From NCBI GenBank assembly GCA_022702545.1, contig JAHRBC010000002.1:4216001-4280000 (forward strand): a stretch of DNA of 64,000 nucleotides, given 5' to 3'. The DNA comes from Phycomyces nitens. Its lineage: Eukaryota; Mucoromycota; Mucoromycetes; Mucorales; Phycomycetaceae. The notes beneath the pieces are model-generated. The model worked only from the letters and a program-made list of their open reading frames with translations, ran no database searches and was not told the DNA's origin. Shown piece after piece: positions 37,499-48,528 of the stretch. The stretch's first letter is position 1. Each line of letters begins with the position of its first letter. A program made the translations under genes and the position numbers.

Positions 37499-37750
37499 TT
37501 AGATAGCTTGGGGCTCATGGGTGGAAAAGGTATCGACGGGTGGTTCATCGTAATCGATTTCAGGAGTGAGGGTGAGAAAACCATGGAGGTCAGGCTCTTG
37601 TAATGGATAGACCGAGTCATCCGTGGCATAGAGGAAGAACTCGACAGAGTCGTGTGTGGACTCTCTGCTGAACCAGGCAGATACGGCCTCGGCTTCTGGC
37701 TGGACTGGACGAGAGCAGGTGAGGGAAAGGAATTCTATGGATGTCGACAT
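37499..37750 (-). CDS. Small acidic protein, unrecognised
   Basis: A single-exon frame of 83 residues starting MSTSIEFLSLT and ending STHEPQAI. It is rich in Glu/Asp, Pro and Ser, has few Lys, no membrane span and no signal peptide. Codon use is strongly C-ending, like the Ecm33-like and DDB1 genes nearby and unlike AT-driven chance frames, which is the main reason to accept it. I recognise no family. It could be a complete small gene or the last exon of a gene whose upstream exons I cannot see. Confidence 0.5.
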   Translation of the reverse strand: MSTSIEFLSLTCSRPVQPEAEAVSAWFSRESTHDSVEFFLYATDDSVYPLQEPDLHGFLTLTPEIDYDEPPVDTFSTHEPQAI

Positions 37751-37980
37751 GAGGAACAGGAGAAAGAAACAATATGCGATTTAGCCTGGAAAAAAAAGTA
37801 GTCTAGTCCCCGCAGCAGAAAAAAAAATAGCCTTGTTTTTCCTTTTGGTTTCTGTTTTGAGTGGTGGCACGTGTTGGTCGCAATTGACTTGCAACATGCC
37901 ATTCTCGCGTGTGTAGGCCTGTTTCTAATCGGATTATTATATTGGTGCCAAACAGACAGATCGGCCAGAACAGCGTTGGA

Positions 37981-37987
37981 TATAAAA
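37981..37987 (+). promoter_or_regulatory. Candidate TATA box of the Ecm33-like gene
   Basis: TATAAAA lies about 50 bp upstream of the chosen start at 38035. Position and sequence fit a core promoter. Its last bases overlap an in-frame upstream ATG (37987), so that ATG is unlikely to be used if this box is real. Confidence 0.35.
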
Positions 37988-38034
37988 TGAAGTGTCCTAA
38001 AGATAATCAGCGTCGTCTATTTTCCTCCTTCTAT

Positions 38035-39465
38035 ATGACAAGACTCTCATTGACTGCAATTGTCCTTGCCGTGTCTGCAGTGGCCCTGGCCCAGGGTAAG
38101 TCAGAGTGGGACAGCCGCTTCCAAGTATCAAATCTAAACAGCCTACTAATCTGTTCTTGGTATTTGTAGCACAAGGTCCCGAATGCTCTGGCAGCATCAA
38201 ACCCATAAGTCAGGGGGACCTTGAAGCCATCAAGAACTGCAAGGTCTTCAATGGCTCCATCCTTATTGACGCTACTCAGGAAGCCTTTCTTACTCTCAAT
38301 GGGGTAGAGGAAATTACTGGTGATTTGATCGTCCAAGCAAGCGTTGACCTCAAGTCCTTCAGTGCTCCCCAACTAAAGGTCGTCCGGGGGGAACTCAAGC
38401 TGCAGAACCACACCATACTTGAACGGGCCGATCTGCCTGCCCTGGTCGAAGCAAAGGGACTAACCCTGGCAATCTTGCCAGCCCTTCAGGTCATCCAGTT
38501 CCCAAGCGGTCTCAACAAGGTTGAGTCCGTTCGAATCGAAGACACCCGTGCACCCGCAGTGTCTGGCCTGGGTCCCGAAACCATGGACACTTTTATTCTC
38601 ACAAACAACAACTACATGCGCCAATTTGACCTCTCGACAGTCAAGCAGATGACTGGAACGCTCTTCATCACCTCAAATGGCCAAGGTCTTGATTTCGGCG
38701 TAAGTGTTATTGTATGGCCAACCCCAATGTGTGTCTAACCTCATTTCCAAGGCAACCAACCTTGCCACTCTTCGTAGCGCCACATTCCGCAACCTTGCCC
38801 AACTCAACCTTCCCGTCCTCACAACCGTAGCAGCTGATATTTCCTTCCACCAAAACGAATTTACCAGCCTTTCCCTCGACAATCTTGAGATGATCGGAGG
38901 CACAATGACTCTTGCCAACAACGACCGTCTTACCGAGACGTCCTTCAAGAACCTTTTCAAGATTGGCGGCGCTCTATCCATTGGCAACAATACCCAACTA
39001 AAGGCTATTGACGGGTTCTCTAAATTATCCGAGGTCGACGGAACAATTGATCTTGCAGGTGCTTTTGATTTGTATGCTATGCCTGCCATTCAAGATATCC
39101 GCGGTGGAATGCGTCTCCAAACCTCAAGTTCGGTTTTCCCTTGCTCGGAACTCGAAAAGAAGCTCAAGGGAGACAATATTGTCAAGGGAAATACCTGGAA
39201 TTGTGCTTCTAGTCTAGAGGAAAGCCAAATGGCACCAACCCTCGGACAAGAATCTTCTCCTTCTGCAGGCCAGGCCAAGATCGGTACGGGATCAACTGGA
39301 GGTATGGGTTCATCTGGATCCAGCGGTTCAGGCTCAGTTTCATCTGGTGCAAGCTCAGGAACCAATGCTGTCTCGGACGTTGATCAAACCACATCGGCCG
39401 CCACTCAACTCCAAGGGTCGTGGCTTGCCTTTGCCATGGGTGTGGCAGTAACCTTTTGGTTCTGA
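38035..39465 (+). CDS. Ecm33/Sps2-like GPI-anchored cell-wall protein
   Basis: Three exons (38035-38095, 38170-38699, 38752-39465) give 434 residues. Residues 1-20 are a signal peptide (MTRLSLTAIVLAVSAVALAQ). The body has receptor-L-like leucine-rich beta-helix repeats (ITGDLIVQASVDLKSFSAP, MTGTLFITSNG, IGGALSIGNNTQLKAIDGF). A Cys pair (FPCSELEKKL / WNCASS) closes the domain as in the Ecm33 family. Then come a Ser/Gly linker and a hydrophobic C-terminus (GSWLAFAMGVAVTFWF) typical of a GPI-addition signal. Ecm33 proteins are needed for cell-wall integrity and hyphal shape. An upstream in-frame ATG (37987) would add 16 residues before the signal peptide; I prefer 38035. Confidence 0.86.
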
Positions 39466-42400
39466 TACTAAAATCACAAATTTTCTCCCTTTCTTTTTTT
39501 TTAAAAAAATTATTTTTTTTAAAGTACCTTTCTGCTTTTACCTTGATTCTCTTGCCTTTCTGTATTGTTTTTACGCTTTTACAAATTAATTGTGCACTTA
39601 ATAAAAAAAATGCGTTCGTAAAATTAAGCTTTCGACCAGCTATCTATATAATGCTCTATTGATAGATAGAGTCTCTGGTTCCATATAAAAAAAAGTATTG
39701 TACTGATGTGACAATGGACCCTTTTACCACCTTCCTATTATGTAATATACGTTAGTATCACAATATAGGTTACATGAAATCAAAATTGGCAGGAACAATA
39801 AATCTGGTTGTGTAAAGCATAAAAACGCTGTTCTTTTTGGTGAAATTGGCTACTAAAGGCCAAGAGTCGATTATACATGCCATTAGCCAGCAAAGAAACC
39901 ACAAGTTACACCAGGTTACATGACCTAGAGTACTACTCGTCTTTGACAATGAGCAAATATACTTGGTTCTTTTTTTAGAATCAACTCGCTTGTCAAGATT
40001 GTTTCTCTTGATTATAAAATAGCCTTGCTTACGATATATAACTCATTGAAATAAATTCGCTTGCTTTTTAGAAATAAAAAACGCGTATTTTAAAGATTGG
40101 TTTCCATGTCTGTACAATGCACAGTAAACTGTTTTGAATGTCTGATCCATCCTTGATAATCATATCTTTTACTTTCTTGACAAAAAAAAACCCCCCCAAC
40201 TCTGTCCGTCAACACATCATCTGATTTGAGGGCATGGCTTTTGATACCAGAATTCACCTTTGACAAAAAAAAGGGGGGGCCTGGTAGGGTTCGAGAAAGG
40301 AGAACAAGGAGAAAGGAACAAGCATGTATACCCTCTTTTATCTTGTTTGTAATAATAGATGGTGCCCTTGTATTCCATTTCTATCCAACACATCGATTGC
40401 ATTTGTAATGAATACAATATGATGTTCAGTTTGAATTTCAATACGAGAATTAATACACTTTGACTCTACACCATTAAGCTTTTTTTTTTTCAAGATGAAG
40501 TTGTCCAAAGCGTTTTAAAAGAAATGGCATTGACTCTATCTTCAGATATAGCACCAAAGACTGTAACGGTTGCGCTTCTGAGGGTGGTACAATCGTCTTT
40601 GATGGACCATTTGTAGATCTGTCAGAGTTTTTACTGATATGGAGATTTTGCACAGCTTTGTCAATGAATACCAAGTTTTCTTTTTGCTGAAATCCATGTC
40701 CATGGTATACTTTCATTCCAACACCTTTTGTCTTTTAAAATCCAATACACGTTTAGATATTCTAGCAGCTGGAAGTTTTTATAGTATTCTTAATGTGATG
40801 GAGCGACAAATGACAAGAAACTTTAGTAGTGCCGAGGTTGAGATTGACAGGTCGTTAAACTATCCAGAGATCAAATTTTGTGTCTTTTAGAATTGCTGTT
40901 GGGCGATGTTTATATATTGACCACGATGTTATGCGTTCTTCATTCAACTTGAGCTTATGGCCAGGTTTCTTTTTTTTTGTCTTCTTGTCTTGTATGCGTT
41001 TTCTCGACGACATTCTTCCCAAACAATCCATTACTCACTAGGTTGATAAACACTGCGATCTGTTCATGTGTATAGTTATAGTAGCCTCATCTCGTCTTTC
41101 CTGGGAATTTTATACTCTCAACAAGGACAATACTTTGTTTCCAAGATCAAAAAGTCATCTTCATCACTATCAGGATCATTATCCTCGGCTGTAGAAATAT
41201 ATAGTTTTTCGAGTACATTACAACATGTTGCATGATTGTCCCATTGATGTTGTAATGAATCCGTGAAATCATCTCAATCATTATACACATTCTGCTCTTC
41301 GATCTCAATTATATCAATATCGGAATCAGTTATGATTTGTATATAATTCTTTCTTGTAAAAAAAAAAAACAATGCGAGTTATATATAAAATAAGAAAATG
41401 CAAGTTACATTATAATTCGACTGAAACAATTTTAATAACCTCAGCGAATTGTCGTCGAGGATCTAAAATATATTTAATGATCGAATTGATTGCAAATATT
41501 AGTACCTCCATCTCTAAAGCTCTTTCAAATTAGTTTGGTGTTGCACCCCTTTTGTATTGATGGCCGCAAAAAGACAATCTCTATTGTCTGTAATGCGAAG
41601 AATATAAAAGGGTAAATTTATTTCCAGTTGTTTGTCCATATTTTCTTTCCCATTATTGATCCCCTGATACAATAAATATCCGTCATTCGACTCCCTTTTG
41701 TCTCGCAATCCTCATTATTCAATGGGCTTCGATGGTAGCTTTGATAGCTGTAAAAGTAAAGCTTAAAAGCCAACAAATTCAATCGCGTCTATTCGGACAC
41801 AAAGACAGAAATTCTTGGTTACATACCAAATACCAGGGTTTCACTGTCCTTTACAGTACACATGGCGTGGGAAGGGTTCCGAATGGCTTGGATATTTGGC
41901 CACCAGTGTTTATACCTTGCTGAATATACCAGATAAGATAAGTATCTTGGTTAAAGTGAGCTGTACTTGCTACCTTGTCCTATATATAACCAAGTCATAT
42001 AATTCATAAAGGCTATATCTGTGGACACCTTTACATGTATTAAAATAAACTATGCACTCTCAAATAAATAAAAAAGGGATATTCTCAGGCACCACTTTAG
42101 AATCACATATACATCTATATGCCCAAATAGATATATTTATCTATATGTCTATATTTACATAATACACCAATGCTTAGAAATATAAATAAACCAGGCGCAT
42201 ATCAGTAATCTTGTACTTGTTTCTATAAATTTGCAATGAGACCATATTAGCGCGCATTCTGGACTCATTAGATTGTCAAGCAAAAAGGTATCCTTCTTTA
42301 TATATTTGATTCTTGTAGTCTAGACGTCGCATTAAAGATGTTCAAATGGTGACCTTTTTTTAAAACAAATTACCTAATATATCCAGAATAAAGGTTTTTG

Positions 42401-42864
42401 ATTATTGGCATAAGTAAAAATAACCGAGAATGAGAAATGAGTAATAAAGACTCTTTTTGTTAGTATAATTTCTACACCGCAGTCAATTGTTAGCAAGGCC
42501 TGGTTTCACAGTAAATACACAGCAAATTATTCTGCAAAGGGTTCTTGCGAATTTAATTTGTATAAACATACATATATATGTGCATAGTACATATACATTT
42601 AAAGTACATACACAGCTGTACAGTTACAAAAGCCATTAAACAAAATAAAGATATAAAAAAAAACAGAAAAAATAGGTTAATATTTTCCTTTATCTCCTTT
42701 CCTATTTGATTACTTGTACCCCTTTGGCCAACTTGTATTCCATAGTTTTTTTGTATATAAATACAGCTCCTTTAATTCTCAAATTAATTTAAATCAATTG
42801 ATAACTGTTACTCCTTTATTTTCATTTTTATTTTATTTTTCAAAAAATAAAACGTACAATCCTT
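39466..42864. other. AT-rich intergenic region with a transposase relic
   Basis: 3.4 kb between two plus-strand genes. It holds poly-A/T tracts, a G/C homopolymer pair near 40193 and 40273, and the Tc1-like relic listed separately. The last few hundred bases contain the promoter of the MFS gene. No other gene is seen. Confidence 0.5.
40474..40716 (-). pseudogene. Tc1/IS630-type transposase relic
   Basis: An 80-codon minus-strand frame contains VFIDKAVQNLHISKNSDRST followed by a VP...LVL-like strand. This resembles the region around the first catalytic Asp of Tc1/IS630 transposases (FIDEAGFNLH...). The flanking frame upstream (to about 40900) is broken by stops and no second Asp or Glu region follows. 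Too short and damaged to be functional. The assignment rests on one motif. Confidence 0.42.
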
Positions 42865-45141
42865 ATGGACGGACTCTCCAAAAGTTATACCGAGAGTCTT
42901 AACAGCGCTGACCCCAGAGACGACGGCAACGGCTTGGGGCGTACACGTTCTATACAATCCAACTACAGCGGTCTGCATAATGAGCCATCTGCCTTGGTGT
43001 CTCAGCCAAGAAAAATGTCCAGGGCATCCCTGTTGAGCGTATATGAAGACTCAGAGTATGGTGCCTTGACTGTTGAACCACCTCCAACACCTCTGCCCAG
43101 ACTGCAAATCCTGGTTATCAGCATTGTCTTGTTCAGTGAACCATTAACATCGACCATTTTATTTCCTTTTATATATTTCATGGTTTGTACTACTTGATTT
43201 TGTCAAAAAGCATTTTTTAATCCTTTGGCCTAGATCAAAGACTTTCATCTTTCTGACGATGAAAAGGAAATTGGCGCATATGCAGGATGGATCAGTAAGT
43301 CAAAGGAAACCATCTATTGTCCACAAATTCTCAACATTATCCATTAGCGTCCGTATTCTTTCTGGCCCAGTTCTCTACAGCAGTAGTATGGGGAAGGATA
43401 TCAGATAACCACGGAAGAAGACCTGTACTGTTGATCGGCTTAATTGGAAACAGCATTTCTGCCTGCTTATTTGGACTAAGCAAGAACCTCTGGTGGGCAA
43501 TTGGAGCTCGAGCATTCTGTGGAATCGTCAACGGTGAGCCATCTGACCTTGTTTAGTATCTCGGGAGCTCATATGATACACTTTATGCAGGAAACAGTGG
43601 TGTGGCACGAAGCATGGTCAGTGAAATAACCGATTCAACAAACAGAGCAAAGGCGTTTTCAATCTTTGGCTTCTGCTGGGGTATTGGCATGATTGGTAAA
43701 TATATGACTCCTTTATCCAATTAAAACTAATTATCCCAACATCTTGTGCTTTATAATTAGCTGGTGAGTAAAGACTGAGGAATATCTAGAGAGTATCATA
43801 ATCTAATCATTGTATTGACAATTCACCGTATCGACCTTGATAATCTCAGGCCCTAGTCTTGGTAAGTCATTTGGGAGTCAGGGTTACAAAGTGACTAACA
43901 TGTGTAAAAGGTGGCTATCTCAGTAGACCTGTGGAAGGGTTCCCTGAATATTTTGGTAACAGTGAATTCTTGAAGGAGTACCCATATTTCCTACCGTGCT
44001 TCGTGTCATCAATTGGCTCGTTTATTGGATATCTTATTGGATACATCTATCTTGAAGAGTCTAACCCAAAAATCATTGCCAAGCAAAATGAGGCTGCCTT
44101 GTTAAAAAACAAGGAAACAGAACAGACAAGTGAAGATGATAGATCCAGTTTGTTGCCTTTGGACAATCCAAAATCCAGTATTCCAATCTACCAAACCTTT
44201 TCTAGCCCAACCGAAGGCTCTACTGGAACAATAGCCGCACAACCACAAGACAAACCCATTACAAGTGTTTGGAAATCTATAACCTGGACATCGTTTTTGG
44301 TTATTTTGGCATACTCGTAAGTTTTGTTATTCTTGAGAGTCATTTGTGAAAATTAACGGTGGTCTGTAGGCTGTTTGGTTTCCATTCCATGGTTTTCGAT
44401 GAAATTTTGCCATTGTACTTCTTGGCCCCTACTTATGCCGGTGGTTTAGGATCAACCTCTCCTGAATTCGCAAAGGCTCTCTCGATATTGGGTATCCAGC
44501 AGATTTTCTGTCAATTTATTGTCTACCCACGGCTCAGCAGAAGTTTCACTACTCTGACACTGACACGTATTGCATTGGTGCTGTTCATCTTTGTCTATTT
44601 CCTCTTTCCTGAACTCTCGACTTTCAAGGACTGGATAGATGTGTCGATTGAAAGCGAGGTTCGAAGGCTATGGGTGTTCAGAACAGGTTACATGAGTCTC
44701 TTGTTTATACGCTATATCGGAAACTGTCTTGCATTCACCAGTCTGATGATTATGGTCAGCAACTCGGCTGCACCAGAAGTACTTGGAACTGTCAATGGGT
44801 AATTATATTGCACCTTTCAGTGTCCTTGCAACCTATTGATTGTATATTGTCCAATCTAGTGTCTGCCAGTCGTCTCTTAGCTTGGTGCGCGCATTCGGTT
44901 AGTGCCAACAAATATCTGGATCTGCAAGTGAATCGATAATGACTAACCTCAACCAAATTATTATTATGATGATGTAGCACCAACAATTGGAGGTACACTC
45001 TGGTCCATCTCTCTCCGCACAGGCAGCGGTTTTCCATTTGACCACCACATGGTGTACTACATTATTGGCTTCATGACCGTCTTTGGACTCTTGCAAACCT
45101 ACTTTATCCCAGCCAGAGTTTCATTGGGAACCAAGCATTAG
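42865..45141 (+). CDS. MFS transporter (ZIFL/DHA-type), 12 spans
   Basis: Ten exons (42865-43182, 43234-43294, 43348-43533, 43591-43695, 43761-43763, 43850-43861, 43911-44316, 44370-44798, 44860-44897, 44978-45141) join in frame to 573 residues. The N-terminus is cytosolic and Ser-rich. Motif A, GRISDNHGRRPV, lies at about 142-153; the motif-C-like turn GIGMIAGPSLGGYLSRPVE follows helix 5; a long charged loop separates the two six-helix halves. The second half ends with SLSLVRAFAPTIGG and a last helix (YYIIGFMTVFGLLQTYFIP). The layout matches the zinc-induced-facilitator-like / multidrug proton-antiporter branch (plant ZIFL, yeast YCR023C). The substrate is unknown. Exon 5 is only 3 nt. Confidence 0.92.
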
Positions 45142-45959
45142 GACTTGTGCAATCATAGAATCCGCACAAAGTCTTGATCAATTTAGCATTCTGTTTTTCT
45201 TTGGATTAAATTTAGAGATTTCACTGAAATATATTTATAAACTTGCCACCTTGGCGAAACCTTTTTTTTTAAAGAAGAAAAAAAAACCTCCAATGAAAAT
45301 AATCCTCCCCCACACACTGTTTTTTTTTCTCTTTGCACTTTTCAAAAGCCAATCTGTCAAATGGACCAAATCCATGTATTTTGGGATTCATGTCCCTAAG
45401 GCTGCAAGTTCAGAGGGAAAAAAAAAGGGCCATTACATTCAATGTACCAATAAATCCCTCGATTGAAAAGCAGGTTTAATTGACAAATCTTCTCTCTCAA
45501 ATCCAACAACTGGGATCGTTGCAGAATCATGAAAATCTCCAAAAAAGCATAAATATAGACTTTCGCACTTATATTTCAGTAAACAATCACAAGTTGGCTC
45601 TAGGTTACTTGAAATGCGCCAAGGTTAGACATGATCAAAATACCCAGGATTGGGCCTAGCACAATTATGGGCAGTTTCTATCGCCAAAGGATTTTAAGCC
45701 AGCCAACAAATATCTTTAATCAAACTTGCCATGAGATGCAAGACGCCTATAGACATTCACTTGCAAGTTTGATTTATAGCCGTCTCGGAATAATCTAGAG
45801 TTATTTTTCAAACTGCAAAATACAATAGTAAAATTCATTAAATTGAAGATGATAGTATGCTATTTGGCAAATAAAAAGACATGATAACCTTTTATCATTT
45901 ACAAAAGTTTATACAGTGCCCTAGAAATTTGAATTTCCAGATTTAAAGTCCATGTATTT
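45142..45959. other. Intergenic, no gene seen
   Basis: The 3' flank of the MFS gene followed by AT-rich DNA. At 45915 the string TACAGTGCCCTAGAAATTTG resembles a Tc1-type terminus, but I found no matching inverted copy beyond the broken transposase downstream. Several short frames lack motifs. Confidence 0.45.
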
Positions 45960-46745
45960 ATCTTCACATACCACCATATTTTATTTTCCTTGACTCAAAT
46001 CCTTCTTCATCCACTTCACTTGGATCTTTCTTGCATGGCGTGTGGTTTGATAATCGCCGTTTGAAGAATATTACTACTGGCTCCTTTCGGCGTGGCATTG
46101 TTTCTGCTGTGGTGATCCGACACCATCTTTCCCCAGCTCGCTGGAAGCGTTTCCTGGCGCCAGCCAATACCACAGCATTGTCGTAACGTGTGGTGGAAAA
46201 CACTGTGGGGATGTATTCCTACAGGTGCTCGTCTCAATCACATAATCCCATCTAAAGTCCAGTCTCCTTTCTGTCCTTTGTGTCTAACTCAGTACGAAAA
46301 TCTTGACTATTTTTTCTTTTCCTGCCATGTTAAGAAAACTGTTTAGGACGTCATGCTTTCCAAGTACTGACCTCCTTGGAACTTGGAGAGTGTTCACAAC
46401 CTATTTCTGCATGGTATCTTCCCTCCTCTCTCCCACTTGTCAGAACTACAGGTTCTTTTTGTCTCAATTACCGCACACACTATTTGGCGAGCCCATTGGG
46501 ATCTGGTCTTTGATGGTCTCCCCTTTCTTCTCGGAGTGGTGGCCATGAAGACATCATATTCTATATCTCAACATTGGCAACCATTGTTGGACATGGATGC
46601 GTCTCCTAGCTAATTTATAGATATCGTTTACTTTTTTTTTCCCGTCCATAGTTTGTAATCGTTTTTTGATTGGCGATTTTCACTTGAATTTATAGCCACG
46701 CAACTTGTGCAATGGCTACACCAATAAAGAATACAAAAAAAAATA
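45960..46745 (+). mobile_element. LINE 3' fragment (zf-RVT end of ORF2) with poly(A) tail
   Basis: The plus strand reads, through two stops and a frame change, the C-terminal part of a LINE ORF2. It includes CIPTGARLNHIIPSK, a Cys/His knuckle (CPLCLTQYENLDYFFFSC) and AHTIWRAHWDLVFDGLPF. The same region of the LINE at 50191-56058 has CVLCGELEDDEHLFWACV and IWEAHFQYVFNDVPF. The fragment ends in CCAATAAAGAATAC plus an A-run at 46737-46745, nearly identical to the 3' end of that LINE. It is therefore a 5'-truncated copy of the same or a sister family. Confidence 0.72.
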
Positions 46746-46774
46746 TATTCCTTGTTCTCCCTAATCCTATAACA

Positions 46775-47906
46775 ATGTCCAGCTCAAATTCAACAAGCAC
46801 AGAGAACACATCTCAAAGAAAGTACAAGCGATATTCAACTGCTGAAAAATATATTATGGTTAGAATTAATCAAGGGGGAATGTCAATTCCTGAGATCTCG
46901 CAACACAAAGATGTAGAGGAAAGAACAATCTATTATATTATATAAAAGTATAATAAAACCGGGTTTGTCGAAAACACACGTCATGCAGGAAGACCTAAAC
47001 TTCTCAATGTTAGAGACAAATGTCATATAAAAAAATGATACAAAAGAATTGCAAAAAGACATTGAAAGGTGTTACAGAGGAAGTCGAGGAAATGATTGCT
47101 GCACCTATTTCTGAATGTACTGTTCGCCAAACCTTAAACGATTTGGGGTTTAATAGTTGTGCTGCAGTTGCCAAGTCATTCTTAACACAGGAAAATATCA
47201 CACGGTTATTTAAATCCAATAAACAATACAAAAGGAAAACACACACACAGGAAAATATGGCAGCACGAAAGAGATGGGCGCAAGCACGAATGAATTGGTG
47301 CGAAGAATGGAAATCGGTGATTTGGAGTGATGAGTTCCAGTTTACTCCTTTCAAGACAAATGGGCGTACCCATGTGTGGAAAAGACTAGTAGAAAAGTAT
47401 GCCATTGACTGCCTCCAACAAAAGGTGCAAGGAGATGGTGGATCAGTAATGGTATGGAGGTGTATCTGGGCTGGACGTGTCAGACCCCTTATTGCTCTAA
47501 AGACAATACGAAATCAAAATTCTATGTAGAAGTATTGCAGACAGCATTCAAGCCATACTTTGACAGTCTTCCGCACAAGAGCAAAATGCACTACTATTTC
47601 CAAGAAGATAATGCCACACCTCATAAAGCAGCATTATCAAAACAGTGCAAGAAATATCTTGGCATAGACGTTCTTGAGTGGCTATCAAAGAGTCCAGATC
47701 TCAGCCCAATTGAGAATAACTGGAATCTTTTGGATGACCATGCACAGTCAAGACCTTGTCAGCCTACACCACTAAAGAAGCAAGAAGATGCTCTGAAAGA
47801 GGAGTGGAAAACTATCACTATGAGTGTATGTGAAAAGTACTGCCTTGACATGTCCAAAAGACTATTGTCTGTTAAAAAGTATAAGGCTAAACCTATACTT
47901 TATTAA
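46775..47906 (+). pseudogene. Tc1/mariner (DD34E) transposase, broken
   Basis: The N-terminal paired-like HTH (KRYSTAEKYIMVRINQGGMS) ends at a TAA (46943). The same frame then continues with the GRPKL basic motif. A frameshift at an A-run near 47033 leads into the catalytic part: first Asp in WSDEFQFTPF, then a second frameshift near 47510, then Asp in QEDNATPH and Glu in SPDLSPIENNW, 34 residues later. The C-terminus is complete (KKYKAKPILY). One nonsense codon and two frameshifts make it inactive. I could not find terminal inverted repeats. Its start lies only 30 bp after the poly(A) tail of the LINE fragment, so the left end seems lost or displaced. Confidence 0.85.
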
Positions 47907-48528
47907 ATAAGCACCTAATTTTTATCAGTTAAATTACAATCCTTAAGCTATATAATCCCAAAGTTATACAGTCACAGGCAGTTGATTTACATACATTTGA
48001 TAAAAATCTCAAATTCTTATACTTTTTTTTTAAAATAAAATTCTTTTTTTCTCAATCAGTTTTTTAATCAAATAAACATGGCATCTCAAGAATCAGAATA
48101 TAATAGGGGTGGTCAGGTAAAAGTATTTTGTTTATTTTGCAGGTGTGTCAAGGCCTGGTGCCTGTAGACATATAGGCCACCTATGAGAATGAAAAGAATA
48201 ATTGAAAATATATAAATAAATAATAAAAAAGAAACCCCTAAATACTGGGGGAAAAGAAATAAGGTATAAGAACGGAAGAAAAAAGTAATAGTTTTTGACA
48301 CGGCATGACAGAGAGAGAAGTCAGCGAGAAGGAAAAGAGAGCACAGAAAAAACCTCCAGTGGGGGAAAACGGCTTTTAAGAAAGTAAATAGATACATACA
48401 GCGGGTAAGAATACAGACGAAATAAATATATAGAGAAAGAAAAAGAATGAGACGTCAAGAATCGAGAATAAGTAACTAGGTACTGACAGCATCAAGATTG
48501 GGAACAGATTTCAGCAAGGATCAGAACT
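47907..48528. other. Intergenic, no gene seen
   Basis: AT- and GA-rich DNA between the Tc1 relic and the truncated LINE. It may include the right end of the Tc1 element and the 3' UTR of the LINE, but neither boundary is visible. Confidence 0.4.

Noticed and set aside
46016..46237. Minus-strand frames over the LINE fragment
   Set aside because: The plus strand carries the LINE ORF2 similarity; these are antisense shadows.
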